Assembly (NCBI GenBank): GCA_024639645.1
Contig: JAHEIB010000003.1
Location: 1-43,351 of the forward strand
Direction: 5' to 3'
From: Deltaproteobacteria bacterium
GTDB lineage: Bacteria > Desulfobacterota > Desulfobacteria > Desulfobacterales > B30-G6
Length of the DNA: 43,351 bases
Shown: one piece after another, positions 18,408-27,066 of the stretch
Position numbering within the stretch: position 1 is the stretch's first letter
Layout: each line of letters opens with the position of its first letter
Notes under the pieces: model-generated
The model's input: the letters and a program-made list of their open reading frames with translations, nothing else
Databases searched by the model: none
Told to the model about the DNA's origin: nothing
Made by a program: the position numbers and the translations under genes

Positions 18408-21400
18408 CTACACTGCCTCATTCATCGAAAAAATCTGCGAAAAAATCTGATCATTATCAAATCCTTTCAGACGGATCGCTCCCGATCGGCAGGAAGCGAC
18501 ACAAAGACCGCAGCCCTTGCACAGAACTGAATTGATTTGCGCTTTTCCAGCAAAGGGACCCTCTTCCAAAAATGAGGGCGCATTGTAGGGGCATATGGAT
18601 ATGCATACACCGCAGGAACTGCAGTCCGCCTGTGTGGTGGCCGCTACCGTTCCGCTCGTAAATATTATCTGGCGTGAAAGCAATGTGATGGCACGCGAAG
18701 CGGCAGCTTTCCCCTGTGCGATGGACTCATCGATGGGTTTGGGATAATGGGCCAGACCACAGAGAAAAACCCCGTCGGTTGCAAATTCCGATGGCCCCAA
18801 TTTAGCGTGTTTTTCTACAAAAAAACCATCGTCGTTCAAAGGCACCTTGAAAAACTGGGCCAGTGCTTCATCTTTATTGGGTATGACGGCGGACGCAAGG
18901 GAAAGCAGATCTGCGCCAATTTCTATGGGGCGACCCAGTACATGATCTGTGATTTTGACAGTGATGTTGTTTCCATCAATGAGGACCTCAGGTTTGTTTT
19001 CCAAGGTATAGCGAATAAAAATAACGCCGGCTTCACGCGCCTTTCTATAAAGGATCTCTCTTTCTCCATATGTCCGGATATCCCGGTATAAGATATAGAC
19101 ACTCATTTCCGGGTTTCGTTTCTTCAATTCCAATGCATTGTCGATTGAATGCGTACAACATACGCGCGAGCAGTATTGACGATCCGGCTCTCTAGAACCG
19201 ACACACTGTATAAAAACTGCCGAATTTAGACTTTTGAGCGTAGGATCCCCTTCAATCAGTTTTTTATCCAACTCAAGGCTCGTTATAATTCGTGAATCTT
19301 TTCCATAATGATATTCCTTTGGCTCTAATGCTGCCGCCCCCGTGGCAAGTATTGCCACACCATGCTCCAAAACCTGATCATCGCCATTTGAAGACAGTTT
19401 GGTCTTAAAATTGCCGACAAAGCCTTCGACCTCTGTCAGTTTTGTATTCAAGTGTACCGTTATTTTGTCGTCTGAATTGATTTCACTGTTGAGGGTCGAC
19501 AACCTTTCCTGTATGTCTTCGCCTTTGGCTGTCTTAAACAGGCTGAGTGCCTGGCCGCCAAGCTGAGAGTTTTGTTCCACGATATGTGTTTCGTATCCCT
19601 GGGCCGAAAGACTTTGTGCAGCAGCCATACCAGCAACGCCACCGCCAACGATGAGTGCCGTCTGGTTGACCTCTAATTCAGCTTCTTTAAGAGGCTCCAT
19701 GAGGGCAACCTTTGAGACGGCCATTCGAACCAGATCCTTTGCCTTTTCCGTTGCCAGATCGGGATTGTTTTTATGGACCCAGGAGTTTTGATTTCGGATA
19801 TTGCACATTTCAAACAGGTATTTGTTCAAACCGGCATTGATGAGTGTTTCCTGGAAAAGCGGTTCGTGGGTCTTTGGCGTGCATGCTGCCACCACGACCC
19901 TGTTTAGATTTTTTTCCTTGATGATCTGAGATATGACTTCCTGTGTGTCCTGAGAACACGAATATAGGTTATCGGTTGCAAAGTCTACATAGGGAAGAGA
20001 TGCCGCATATTCTGCCACACCGGGCACATCAACGACACCGGCGATATTGATACCACATTTACAGACAAATACGCCAATCCGGGGACGCTCACCAAATATG
20101 TTTTTTTCTACTAATTTTTCAGGGGTCTTGGTAAGTGAGTTACGTGCGGCCGCCAATTTTTCTCCGGCTGCAGCCGCTGCTGCGCTGGCGTCAACAACAG
20201 CCTGGGGTATATCTTTGGGCCCCTGAAATGCACCACAAACATAAATGCCTTCCTTCGATGTAAGGACCGGATCGAATGATGAGGTTTTACAGAAGTTTCC
20301 TTCAGTGAGATCAACGTCCAGTTTTTGCGCCAGACTCACGATCTCAGGAGATGTCTCAAGACCGACTGAGAGAACGATCATATTGTATATTTCTGATACG
20401 ATTTCTCCATTTTCTGTAACATATCTGATTTCAAGGTCATCTGTTTCCGGAACCGGATTGACTGTGTGAACACGACTTCTGATAAAATTGATGCCATGTT
20501 TGGTTTTCGCGTTTTCGTAAAATCGCTCAAATTCCTTTCCGTGTGTTCGCATGTCCATATAGAAAACAGAGCAATCCAGGTCCTCCCCGATATGCTCTTT
20601 TGCAATGACCGCTTCCTTGATGGCATACATGCAGCATACGGAAGAACAATAAAAATTATCGCATTTATTCAGATCCCTGGAGCCAACACACTGGAACCAG
20701 GCAATTTTTTTTGGTTCGGCTTTGTCTTTTGAACGCCGTGAAACATGCCCCATGGTGGGTCCAGACGCTGACAGAATTCTTTCGAATTCCATCGACGTGA
20801 CCACATTTGGCAAGTTGGCATACTGGTAGTTGTCAAAGCGTGAAGGATCAAAAGGTTTAAACCCGGGTGCAAGAATTACGGAACCTACCTGAAGGGTATG
20901 TTTTTCCTCTTTTTGGTCGAAATCGATTGCATCGGCTTCGCAGAATTTTTTACAGGCACCGCACTTGCCTTTTTTCAGATAAATGCAGGAATCGGGGTCA
21001 ATGGCATATTTCAACGGAACAGCCTGGGCATATTCAACATATGCTGATTTTCGCTTTGCCAGGCCCATGTTGTAGGTATCGATTATCTTTTTAGGACATT
21101 TTTCAGCACAGATGCCACAGGCGATACATTTGGACTCATCTATATATCTGGGATGCTGGGTAAGTTCGACTTTAAAATTGCCGGCTTCTCCGGTGATTTC
21201 TTCAATTTCGCTGAGTGTTCGTATTTCAATGTTTAAGTGCCGGCCGACCTCGACCAGTTTCGGTGAGATAATTCACATGGCACAATCATTGGTAGGAAAT
21301 GTTTTATCCAACTGTGACATGGCGCCACCGATGGAGGGACCTTTCTCTACCAGATATACATAATACCCGGAATCGGCAAGATCCAATGCGGACTGCATAC

Positions 21401-21452
21401 CAGCGATACCGCCACCAACGACCATGACCGATCCAATTAAATCTTTAGGCAT
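18408..21452 (-). CDS. hdrA: HdrA, long FAD/Fe-S heterodisulfide reductase subunit; selenoprotein with Sec60 encoded by TGA
   Basis: Electron-bifurcating flavoprotein of the Hdr family, here 1014 aa. The frame runs from ATG 21452 (MPKDLIGSVMVVGGGIAGMQ) to TAG 18408 if the TGA at codon 60 (21273-21275) is read as selenocysteine: TNDCAM-Sec-IISPKLVEVGRHLNIE. The HdrA-GltD paralogue in this window has cysteine there (DCAACIGTPKMVSVG). A first HdrA module (residues 1-440) has a [4Fe-4S] motif CIACGICAEKCP near 107 and CGACKKFC near 165. A second starts with GVFVCKCGINIAG near 460 and has GGGVAGMAAAQ near 613. Two ferredoxin clusters end the protein (CSSCGVCISICP, CKGCGLCVASC). AGGAGATAGAGG precedes the ATG. 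No hdrB or hdrC gene is adjacent. Selenocysteine is inferred; HdrA selenoproteins are known in methanogens. Confidence 0.9.
21244..21263 (-). promoter_or_regulatory. Candidate bacterial SECIS element of hdrA
   Basis: Ten nucleotides after the TGA a stem CCGA/TCGG forms, with an inner CT/AG pair and apical loop GGTCG lying 18 nt after the TGA. The loop and its distance resemble the E. coli fdhF SECIS (loop GGUCU). The stem contains an AA/G internal bulge, so folding should be computed. Confidence 0.5.
21273..21275 (-). other. Predicted selenocysteine codon (TGA) in hdrA
   Basis: In-frame TGA at codon 60, in a motif where the other HdrA proteins of this window have cysteine. HdrA family sequence continues without a break on both sides. 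Confidence 0.87.
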
Positions 21453-21579
21453 GACCTCTATCTCCTGGGTTAGGTGTTTAATCGTTTAATTGATGTCGTG
21501 AACCATAATCGCTATCAAGCGTTTAGCAGGATCGACAGACGATTTGTCGAAAACGATGGTTCAAGAACCAATTGAGTTG

Positions 21580-21606
21580 TGTATATTGTGCTAAATTGGT
21601 TGTCAA
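21580..21606 (-). promoter_or_regulatory. Possible promoter of the hdrA-flxDCBA operon
   Basis: Perfect TTGACA and TATACA on the minus strand, but only 15 bp apart, which is below optimum. It lies about 130 bp upstream of ATG 21452. Confidence 0.3.
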
Positions 21607-21677
21607 TAGTATTCCATGAATTTTGTTCGAAATGGTTTCGTTTATGTTCGGGGTCATAAAAAGGCCATAAGTCAGTG

Positions 21678-21707
21678 TTGTCAAGGTAGGTGTCAATGGT
21701 CTATATT
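21678..21707 (+). promoter_or_regulatory. Candidate promoter of miaA
   Basis: TTGTCA (21678-21683) and TATATT (21702-21707) spaced 18 bp. The predicted start near 21714 would leave no leader for an ATG at 21717, which supports the internal start at 21753. Confidence 0.45.
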
Positions 21708-21752
21708 TAATATCAATTGAGGCTATGGGCACAGTATGGTGAGACAGATAAA

Positions 21753-22703
21753 ATGGGCAACGACATTGAAATGATAAAACCAAAAGCCATCATTCTCTGC
21801 GGTCCGACAGGCATCGGCAAGACATCTTTTGCCATCCAACTGGCCAGATCATTCCAGGGAGAAATCATCGGTGCGGACTCCATGCAGATTTACAGGCATA
21901 TGGATATCGGCACGGCCAAACCGACCCCGGCAGAACGATCCATGGTTCCCCATCACATGGTGGATATCATCGATCCGGACGTGTCCTTCGATGCGGAGTC
22001 CTATGCCACACTGTCACTTCCCATTGTAATGGCATTGCAGGCGCGTCAGGTCGTACCGCTCGTGGTGGGGGGCACGGGTCTTTATATCAAATCCTTGATT
22101 TATGGTCTGTTTGGTGCGCAGCCCAGGGACGAAAAGATTCGGATTCGGCTGAAACAAAAGCTTGAAAAAGAGGGGGCAGAGGTTCTTTTTGAGCGCTTGA
22201 AACAGGTCGATCCTGTTGCTGCGCGAAAATTACACGTCAATGATACCTACCGTATCATACGTGCTTTGGAGGTATATGAAACAGCAGGGGTTCCCATTTC
22301 CGTATATCAGCAGCGACACCGGTTTCAGGAAAGCAGACTGACGACACTGAAATTTGGCCTGCATATGGAGCGGGACCGGCTTTATGAACGGATCGACCAG
22401 CGTGTGGACATGATGATCCAGGCGGGTCTTCTGGATGAAGTCAGGCGCCTGCGGGAGGCAGGGTATTCCGGCGCGTTGAAATCCATGCAGTCCATCGGTT
22501 ATCGTCACATGGGTGATTTTCTGGAAGGTCGTATGGACTGGCCGGAAACCATCCGGACCTTGAAACGGGACACCCGGCGATATGCCAAACGCCAGATCAC
22601 ATGGTTCAAGACCGACAGGGAAATTGTCTGGGTAGACCCGGTTGTTTCAGAGGATGTGAAAAACAGGATTCAAAAATTCCTGTCAGATCGATCAGGCGTT
22701 TAA
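21753..22703 (+). CDS. miaA: tRNA dimethylallyltransferase
   Basis: Transfers a dimethylallyl group to N6 of A37 in tRNAs reading codons that begin with U. The 316-aa protein has the P-loop GPTGIGKTSFA near residue 18, the DSMQIYRHMDIGTAKPT signature following it, the HHMVDIIDPD segment, VVGGTGLYIKSLI near residue 105, and a C-terminal QSIGYRHMGDFL and TRRYAKRQITWFK. ATG 21753 is preferred, with GGTGAG 9 nt ahead. The upstream ATG 21717 lies almost on the predicted transcription start. Relevant to this window because related tRNA hypermodification affects decoding of UGA-adjacent contexts, though no direct link to selenocysteine is claimed. Confidence 0.95.
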   Translation: MGNDIEMIKPKAIILCGPTGIGKTSFAIQLARSFQGEIIGADSMQIYRHMDIGTAKPTPAERSMVPHHMVDIIDPDVSFDAESYATLSLPIVMALQARQVVPLVVGGTGLYIKSLIYGLFGAQPRDEKIRIRLKQKLEKEGAEVLFERLKQVDPVAARKLHVNDTYRIIRALEVYETAGVPISVYQQRHRFQESRLTTLKFGLHMERDRLYERIDQRVDMMIQAGLLDEVRRLREAGYSGALKSMQSIGYRHMGDFLEGRMDWPETIRTLKRDTRRYAKRQITWFKTDREIVWVDPVVSEDVKNRIQKFLSDRSGV

Positions 22704-22741
22704 AATTAATATCGGTATTGCTGTGGATAAGAAAATTATTT

Positions 22742-22770
22742 TTGACAAGCTCTTTTGACATGGTCATATT
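22742..22770 (+). promoter_or_regulatory. Candidate promoter of the secreted OB-fold-like gene
   Basis: TTGACA (22742-22747) and CATATT (22765-22770) with 17-bp spacing. A second TTGACA follows at 22755. The gene begins at 22960, so the leader would be long. Confidence 0.3.
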
Positions 22771-22890
22771 AGATATAGTCGTGATTGAAATACAATCCGG
22801 ATAGACTGCTTGGTGGGCCCCGACAATGCTGTTGTCCGGGAAGAGAATAGCCTTTTTATCAAGAAAACACGAAAGGACGGGAACACGGAA

Positions 22891-22907
22891 AAGACCAGGA
22901 GGGTCTT
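22891..22907 (+). terminator. Weak terminator-like hairpin after miaA
   Basis: AAGACC/GGTCTT around loop AGGAG, followed by CGTATTTTTATAAATTTTTT. The stem is short. If it acts on a transcript from 22742 it would be an attenuator ahead of the 22960 gene. Confidence 0.35.
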
Positions 22908-22959
22908 CGTATTTTTATAAATTTTTTAATAGGTTATTATACTAGGAAAGGAAAAAGAA

Positions 22960-23463
22960 ATGACAGGTAATAATAGTCATACACAAGGGATGTATGGATG
23001 GATATTGTTTGTCGCTATACTGTTTGCCATGGGAGCCGGCGCTACTTTTGCTGAAGGGCCCAAGGACATGGGCGGATGGGAATTGGGCAGCACCTACAAC
23101 CAGTACTACGATGCATCAGAGATGGACCGCATCAGATGCACCGTCAAAAAGGTAACCACCGTGGTGCCGCTGAAGGGTATGGCCCCGGCTGTGATACTCC
23201 TTGTGGAGGAATCAAAAGGGGACACGACCCCGGTGCATATCTGCCCTGAGTGGTATCTGGGAGTCAAAGATATCGGGATCAAGAAAGGTGACAGGCTTAA
23301 AATAAGGGGTTCATGGGCGGAAATCAACGACGAATTCATTTTCATGGCTTCCAAGATCAAAAAAGGCGACTACTTTGAATTGAAGGTCAGACTGACTTCA
23401 AGTGGAAAGCCTTTCTGGACCATGGGGCCCGAAGAACTGGCCAAGGAAACAGCCAGTAATTAG
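22960..23463 (+). CDS. Small secreted protein of unknown function, OB-fold-like
   Basis: A 167-aa protein with a signal peptide: a polar start, then GWILFVAILFAMGAGATFAEG, cleaved probably after AEG/FAE near residue 32. The mature part of about 135 aa is beta-rich: RIRCTVKKVTTVVPLKG, APAVILLVEES, VHICPEWYLG, KKGDRLKIRGSW, EFIFMASKIKKGDYFELKVR. This order resembles bacterial OB-fold periplasmic proteins that bind ligands or nucleic acids (tentative). The WxMGP near the C-terminus is a possible group motif. AGGAAAGG lies 8-10 nt before the ATG. It is alone between miaA and the convergent signalling gene at 23539. No function is assigned. Confidence 0.75.
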   Translation: MTGNNSHTQGMYGWILFVAILFAMGAGATFAEGPKDMGGWELGSTYNQYYDASEMDRIRCTVKKVTTVVPLKGMAPAVILLVEESKGDTTPVHICPEWYLGVKDIGIKKGDRLKIRGSWAEINDEFIFMASKIKKGDYFELKVRLTSSGKPFWTMGPEELAKETASN

Positions 23464-23538
23464 AGTATTTTTCGGGTATGGCATGCGTATCAGAAATAGA
23501 AGCGGCAAGGTCGCGTTTTACAAGATCGCCAAGCAAAT

Positions 23539-24672
23539 TTATTTTTTAAAAGGGATTTTGATGGTAAACTGAGAGCCCTGTCCCTCAACGGAATCCACAT
23601 GGATGGATCCACCGTGCTGAGCGATGATTTTGTTGGAAAGAAAGAGCCCCAGCCCGGTTCCCTCTCGGCCTTTTGAAGAGTAAAAAAGTGAAAACAGCTT
23701 GTCCCGGGTCTCAATATCCATTCCGATACCATTGTCACCAATGATAAAGAAAAGATGCTTTTCGTCATTCTTGACTGAAAACACTATCTTGTGCTGTTTG
23801 TTCCGATCGTCTTTGATACAGGCATCGATGGCATTTTCGAGGATATTGATGAGGGCTGAATGGACAAAGCCTGTGTCGATATGAATTTTCTCGGCCGAGA
23901 AATCGAAATCTTTTTCCAGCGCTATATTGAATGTTTTACTTTTGGGTTTAACGACCCGGATGACATCATTGGCAAAGGTGAGAATATCGATTTTTTCACA
24001 TCTGAGATTCCTCTCTTTTGCGTAAAACAGGATGTCGCTCACCATTCGTCGAATCCGCTCCACCATCATTTTGAGGATGTCACCGCCTTCCTCGATCTTC
24101 AAAATGTCCTTGGTCTTCAATCCTGAAGCGAGAAGATAGAGACCGCCATCAAGACCGGTCAGCAGCCCCTTGATCCCGTGTGAAATAGATCCCACCATGA
24201 GACCCAGGTTTGAGAGGTTGTCCTGGAGTTCGGTTTTTTCGCGGATGAGTCGTTCAAGATTTTCGGTGTATTCCTGGAGCTGCTTCCGGGTGACAATCTT
24301 TTCTTCCACCCGTTTCAGGGAAATTTCAAGGGCGTCCATGTTGATGGGTTTAGTAATAAAATCAGTTGCTTGATGCTTAAGGCTTTTAATGGCCAGATCC
24401 ATGTCGCCGTGGCCGGTGATCATAATGACTTCCGCTTCGGGATTTTCGCGTTTGATGTGTTGCAAAAGAGCGATGCCATCCATGAGGGGCATCTTGATGT
24501 CAGTCAGGATAATGGGCGGTCTTTCCTCAAGAAAGGTTTCCAATGCTGTTTTGCCATTTGCCGCCGTCAACAACTGATATCCCATGTCCGACAAGGTCAT
24601 GCCGAGGACATCACGGATGTCTTCTTCGTCATCCACCAGGAGAATTTTTTTCTTGTCTTGGGACGTGTTCAT
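23539..24672 (-). CDS. REC-histidine kinase (receiver at N-terminus)
   Basis: A 377-aa cytoplasmic signalling protein. The N-terminal receiver has LLVDDEED, phospho-acceptor Asp58 (ILTDIKMP), and Lys108 in TKP. A coiled segment (about 120-155) leads to an H-box with His165 in GSISHGIKGLLTG, unlike the usual HEIxNPL. The ATPase has DNGIGMD and GREGTGLGLFLSN. AAGGGAAG precedes ATG 24672. It is the last gene of the second Hdr locus, and its receiver and linker closely resemble those of the protein at 41432-42583 at the other end of the locus. It probably takes part in a phosphorelay with the membrane kinase just upstream (inference). The target is unknown. Confidence 0.9.
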   Translation of the reverse strand: MNTSQDKKKILLVDDEEDIRDVLGMTLSDMGYQLLTAANGKTALETFLEERPPIILTDIKMPLMDGIALLQHIKRENPEAEVIMITGHGDMDLAIKSLKHQATDFITKPINMDALEISLKRVEEKIVTRKQLQEYTENLERLIREKTELQDNLSNLGLMVGSISHGIKGLLTGLDGGLYLLASGLKTKDILKIEEGGDILKMMVERIRRMVSDILFYAKERNLRCEKIDILTFANDVIRVVKPKSKTFNIALEKDFDFSAEKIHIDTGFVHSALINILENAIDACIKDDRNKQHKIVFSVKNDEKHLFFIIGDNGIGMDIETRDKLFSLFYSSKGREGTGLGLFLSNKIIAQHGGSIHVDSVEGQGSQFTIKIPFKK

Positions 24673-24689
24673 TTTTCTTCCCTTAGCAT

Positions 24690-24791
24690 TAAGCTTTAAG
24701 CGGTAAGCTGAAAGCCTGCTAACCGCTTGTGGCTTACAGCTGTTAGCTAGCCTCGACCCCTTATTTCACCCTTGAACCCTCGAACCCTCTA
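24690..24791. repeat. Intercistronic repeat cluster after the heme-motif sensor kinase
   Basis: On the minus strand the stop TAA of the sensor kinase is followed by TAGAGGGTTCGAGGG, TTCAAGGG and GGGGTCGAGG, then CTAGCTAACAGCTGTAAGCC and a TAAGC/GCTTA palindrome. This is the clearest example of the G-rich plus AGC composite repeat. Confidence 0.55.
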
Positions 24792-27059
24792 TTATGGTAA
24801 CGGAAACGACACAATAAAGCAGACACCCTGGTCCTTGTTAGGCAACGCCATGATGGTTCCCCCACAGTCCTTGACAATGCCGTAACTGATGGAGAGACCC
24901 AAACCGGTACCCGCACCCACTTCCTTGGTGGTGAAAAAAGGTTCGAATATTTTTTCTGCAACATGGTTTGGAATGCCGATACCTGTGTCGCAGACTTCGG
25001 CGACAACGCGGTCCCCATCGAGATAGGTTTTGAGTATAATCCGTTCTTCATGATCAACCCGGTTTGCAAAAGATATTTTCTCCTCGATAGCGTCCCTGGC
25101 ATTGAGCAGGAGGTTGATGAATACCTGTTCAAGACGACTTGGATCGGCATGGATTTTGGGTAACTCCGGTTGCATATCCTTGATGACCGCTATCCCCCTG
25201 ACTTTCAGTTGCTGGCTGAAAATCTCAAATGCGCTCACGAGGACATCGTTGATGGAAATTTTTTCCAGTGCCATGTCTGTTTTTCTGGCAAACTGCCGCA
25301 TGTGGTTGATAATCCGGGCAGCCCGGTCCACATTGCTGTCCACTTTCATCAGCATGGTTTCGAGGGTTTCTTTTTCAATATCTTCACCACGGCTGATCTT
25401 CTTGATGAAAAAACTGCTGGCCGTCTTGATGACCGACAGGGGTTGATTCAGTTCGTGGGCAACACCCGTGGCCATTTCACCCAGCGTGGCCATTTTGCTG
25501 GCCTGGATCAGCTGCTGTTCCGCCTCCAGGCGCTTGGTGATGTCACTTGTGGTGACCAGGAGCACCTCTTGCCCGGAATATTCGGAAAGAGAATTACGGA
25601 TATCCACGAAAAGCTCTTTGCGGTCTTTGGCCAGATGCTTGGCCTGGTTTATGACGGCGGATGCTGTCAGCATCGTGGCGTAATGCTCCCTTTCTTCTTC
25701 CCGGAAAAGATCCAGGAATGATCTGCCAACGATATTTTCCGCGGTGAACCCGTACACGCTCTCAACACTCATATTACAGTCCAGAATATGGAGGGTCTTG
25801 ATGTCGAGTACAAACACGGGGTTGGGTATATTGTTGAATATGTCGCGGTATTTCTTTTCGGATCGCTCCAGGTCAACTTCTAGCTGCTTGTGTTTGGAGA
25901 TATCGTGGGAGATCTCCATGGCGGCGACAATCTCGCCTTTATCGTTGACAATGGGCGAAGTCCGCACAATCCAGTGTTTGACGGTACCGTCTTTGTCAAA
26001 ACCGGTCTCTTCTGTGGAGTATGACTTGCCATCCGCGAAGGTCCATTCAACCGGGCAGCGCTTACACTTTTCCGAACGGCCCTTGTAGGCGTGGTAGCAG
26101 AAATCTCCGGGTTTGGGGTCGAACCGGGTAGAGAATTCCTTGTTGTAACGCAGCAGTTTATAATTTCGATTCTGGACGGTGATGATACAGGGAACCTGCT
26201 CAAACAGCTGCATATATTCGTCCCGCTGCATATTGAGAGCCTTTTCTTTTTGGGCGATCTCTGAACCCATTTTATCGATGGCATCTCCCAGCTGACCCAT
26301 TTCATCCTTCTGCGACAGTTGGGACTTGCTTTCATAGTCACCCTTTGCAATATCCTGGGTGCGGGTGATGAGTTTTTTGACGGGATGGTTGACAAACCTC
26401 AGCACGAAGAAAAAGATGATGGTGGATGTGAGCAGAAAAACGGAGATGGACATGCTGATAATACCACGCTGAAGGTGATACAGGGACGCATCTGTTTTTT
26501 TTAGAGAGACGACCAGGTCCAGAGCCCCGAGAATCTTCTTGTCCCGGGGGTGGATGTGGCAATCATCCGTGGAGCAGCCTGGTTCGTTTCGGATAGGGCT
26601 GATGATGCCCAGGAGCCGATACCCCTCGGCATGGTTGAATATACGCGTCCTTTCGTGGAGAGCGAGCTCGGAAAGGGGTGGTTCTGACCGGTGGCAGATG
26701 TCGCAGGCTTCGGCCTTGATGTTTGTGGACAGATCGACTTCAGAGGGTCGGTTCGAAAACTTGATTTCCCCTGCCTTATTGTATATTCGAATATTCTCTA
26801 TTTCAGGCAGCCTTCCGATGTTCATGATGATCTGGTTGATATCATCCCTGGAATTGAGCATCATGGCGTAGTGCGTTCCCAGCCGGATAGTGGTAGTGAG
26901 TCTGTCGGTGGTTCCCACAATATTCTGCATCTCCTTTTCCTTCTGATAGCGCACATTGACATAGGCCCATATTGAAACAGACACCAGAAAGACAAGACCG
27001 ATGGTCAATACGATCTTGGAGACGAGCTTTGTACGTAATTTTTTGAAAAAATTAAACAT
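24792..27059 (-). CDS. Membrane sensor histidine kinase with periplasmic heme-binding motifs (2TM-HAMP-PAS-PAS-HisKA-HATPase)
   Basis: A 755-aa inner-membrane sensor kinase. TM1 lies at about 16-35 and TM2 at about 199-222. Between them a periplasmic domain holds a canonical c-type heme motif CDICH (119-123) and a CX4CH motif (162-168). A HAMP linker follows (about 222-275). The first PAS (about 283-390) contains Cys321, Cys332 and Cys335 in a CYHAYKG...CKRCP pattern. A second PAS is at about 400-510. The phospho-acceptor is His535 in GVAHELNQPLSVIK, and the ATPase has GAGTGLGLSISYG. It starts seven bases after the REC-HdrA stop, so it is co-transcribed. A redox or gas-sensing role through heme is inferred; heme binding itself is predicted from motifs only. 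Confidence 0.9.
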   Translation of the reverse strand: MFNFFKKLRTKLVSKIVLTIGLVFLVSVSIWAYVNVRYQKEKEMQNIVGTTDRLTTTIRLGTHYAMMLNSRDDINQIIMNIGRLPEIENIRIYNKAGEIKFSNRPSEVDLSTNIKAEACDICHRSEPPLSELALHERTRIFNHAEGYRLLGIISPIRNEPGCSTDDCHIHPRDKKILGALDLVVSLKKTDASLYHLQRGIISMSISVFLLTSTIIFFFVLRFVNHPVKKLITRTQDIAKGDYESKSQLSQKDEMGQLGDAIDKMGSEIAQKEKALNMQRDEYMQLFEQVPCIITVQNRNYKLLRYNKEFSTRFDPKPGDFCYHAYKGRSEKCKRCPVEWTFADGKSYSTEETGFDKDGTVKHWIVRTSPIVNDKGEIVAAMEISHDISKHKQLEVDLERSEKKYRDIFNNIPNPVFVLDIKTLHILDCNMSVESVYGFTAENIVGRSFLDLFREEEREHYATMLTASAVINQAKHLAKDRKELFVDIRNSLSEYSGQEVLLVTTSDITKRLEAEQQLIQASKMATLGEMATGVAHELNQPLSVIKTASSFFIKKISRGEDIEKETLETMLMKVDSNVDRAARIINHMRQFARKTDMALEKISINDVLVSAFEIFSQQLKVRGIAVIKDMQPELPKIHADPSRLEQVFINLLLNARDAIEEKISFANRVDHEERIILKTYLDGDRVVAEVCDTGIGIPNHVAEKIFEPFFTTKEVGAGTGLGLSISYGIVKDCGGTIMALPNKDQGVCFIVSFPLP

Positions 27060-27066
27060 AAATAGC

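Larger units (their letters stand above)
21453..21752. other. Divergent intergenic region hdrA/miaA
   Basis: AT-rich region between the divergent hdrA-flxDCBA operon and miaA. It contains a possible hdrA promoter (TTGACA at 21601-21606, TATACA at 21580-21585, 15-bp spacing, minus strand) and a miaA promoter at 21678-21707. No gene was recognised. Confidence 0.4.

Noticed and set aside
18013-21275. hdrA and flxD as pseudogenes or frameshifted genes
   Set aside because: Both interruptions are single TGA codons at conserved cysteine positions with intact frame and family sequence on each side; selenocysteine explains both, while random mutation would have to hit equivalent sites twice.
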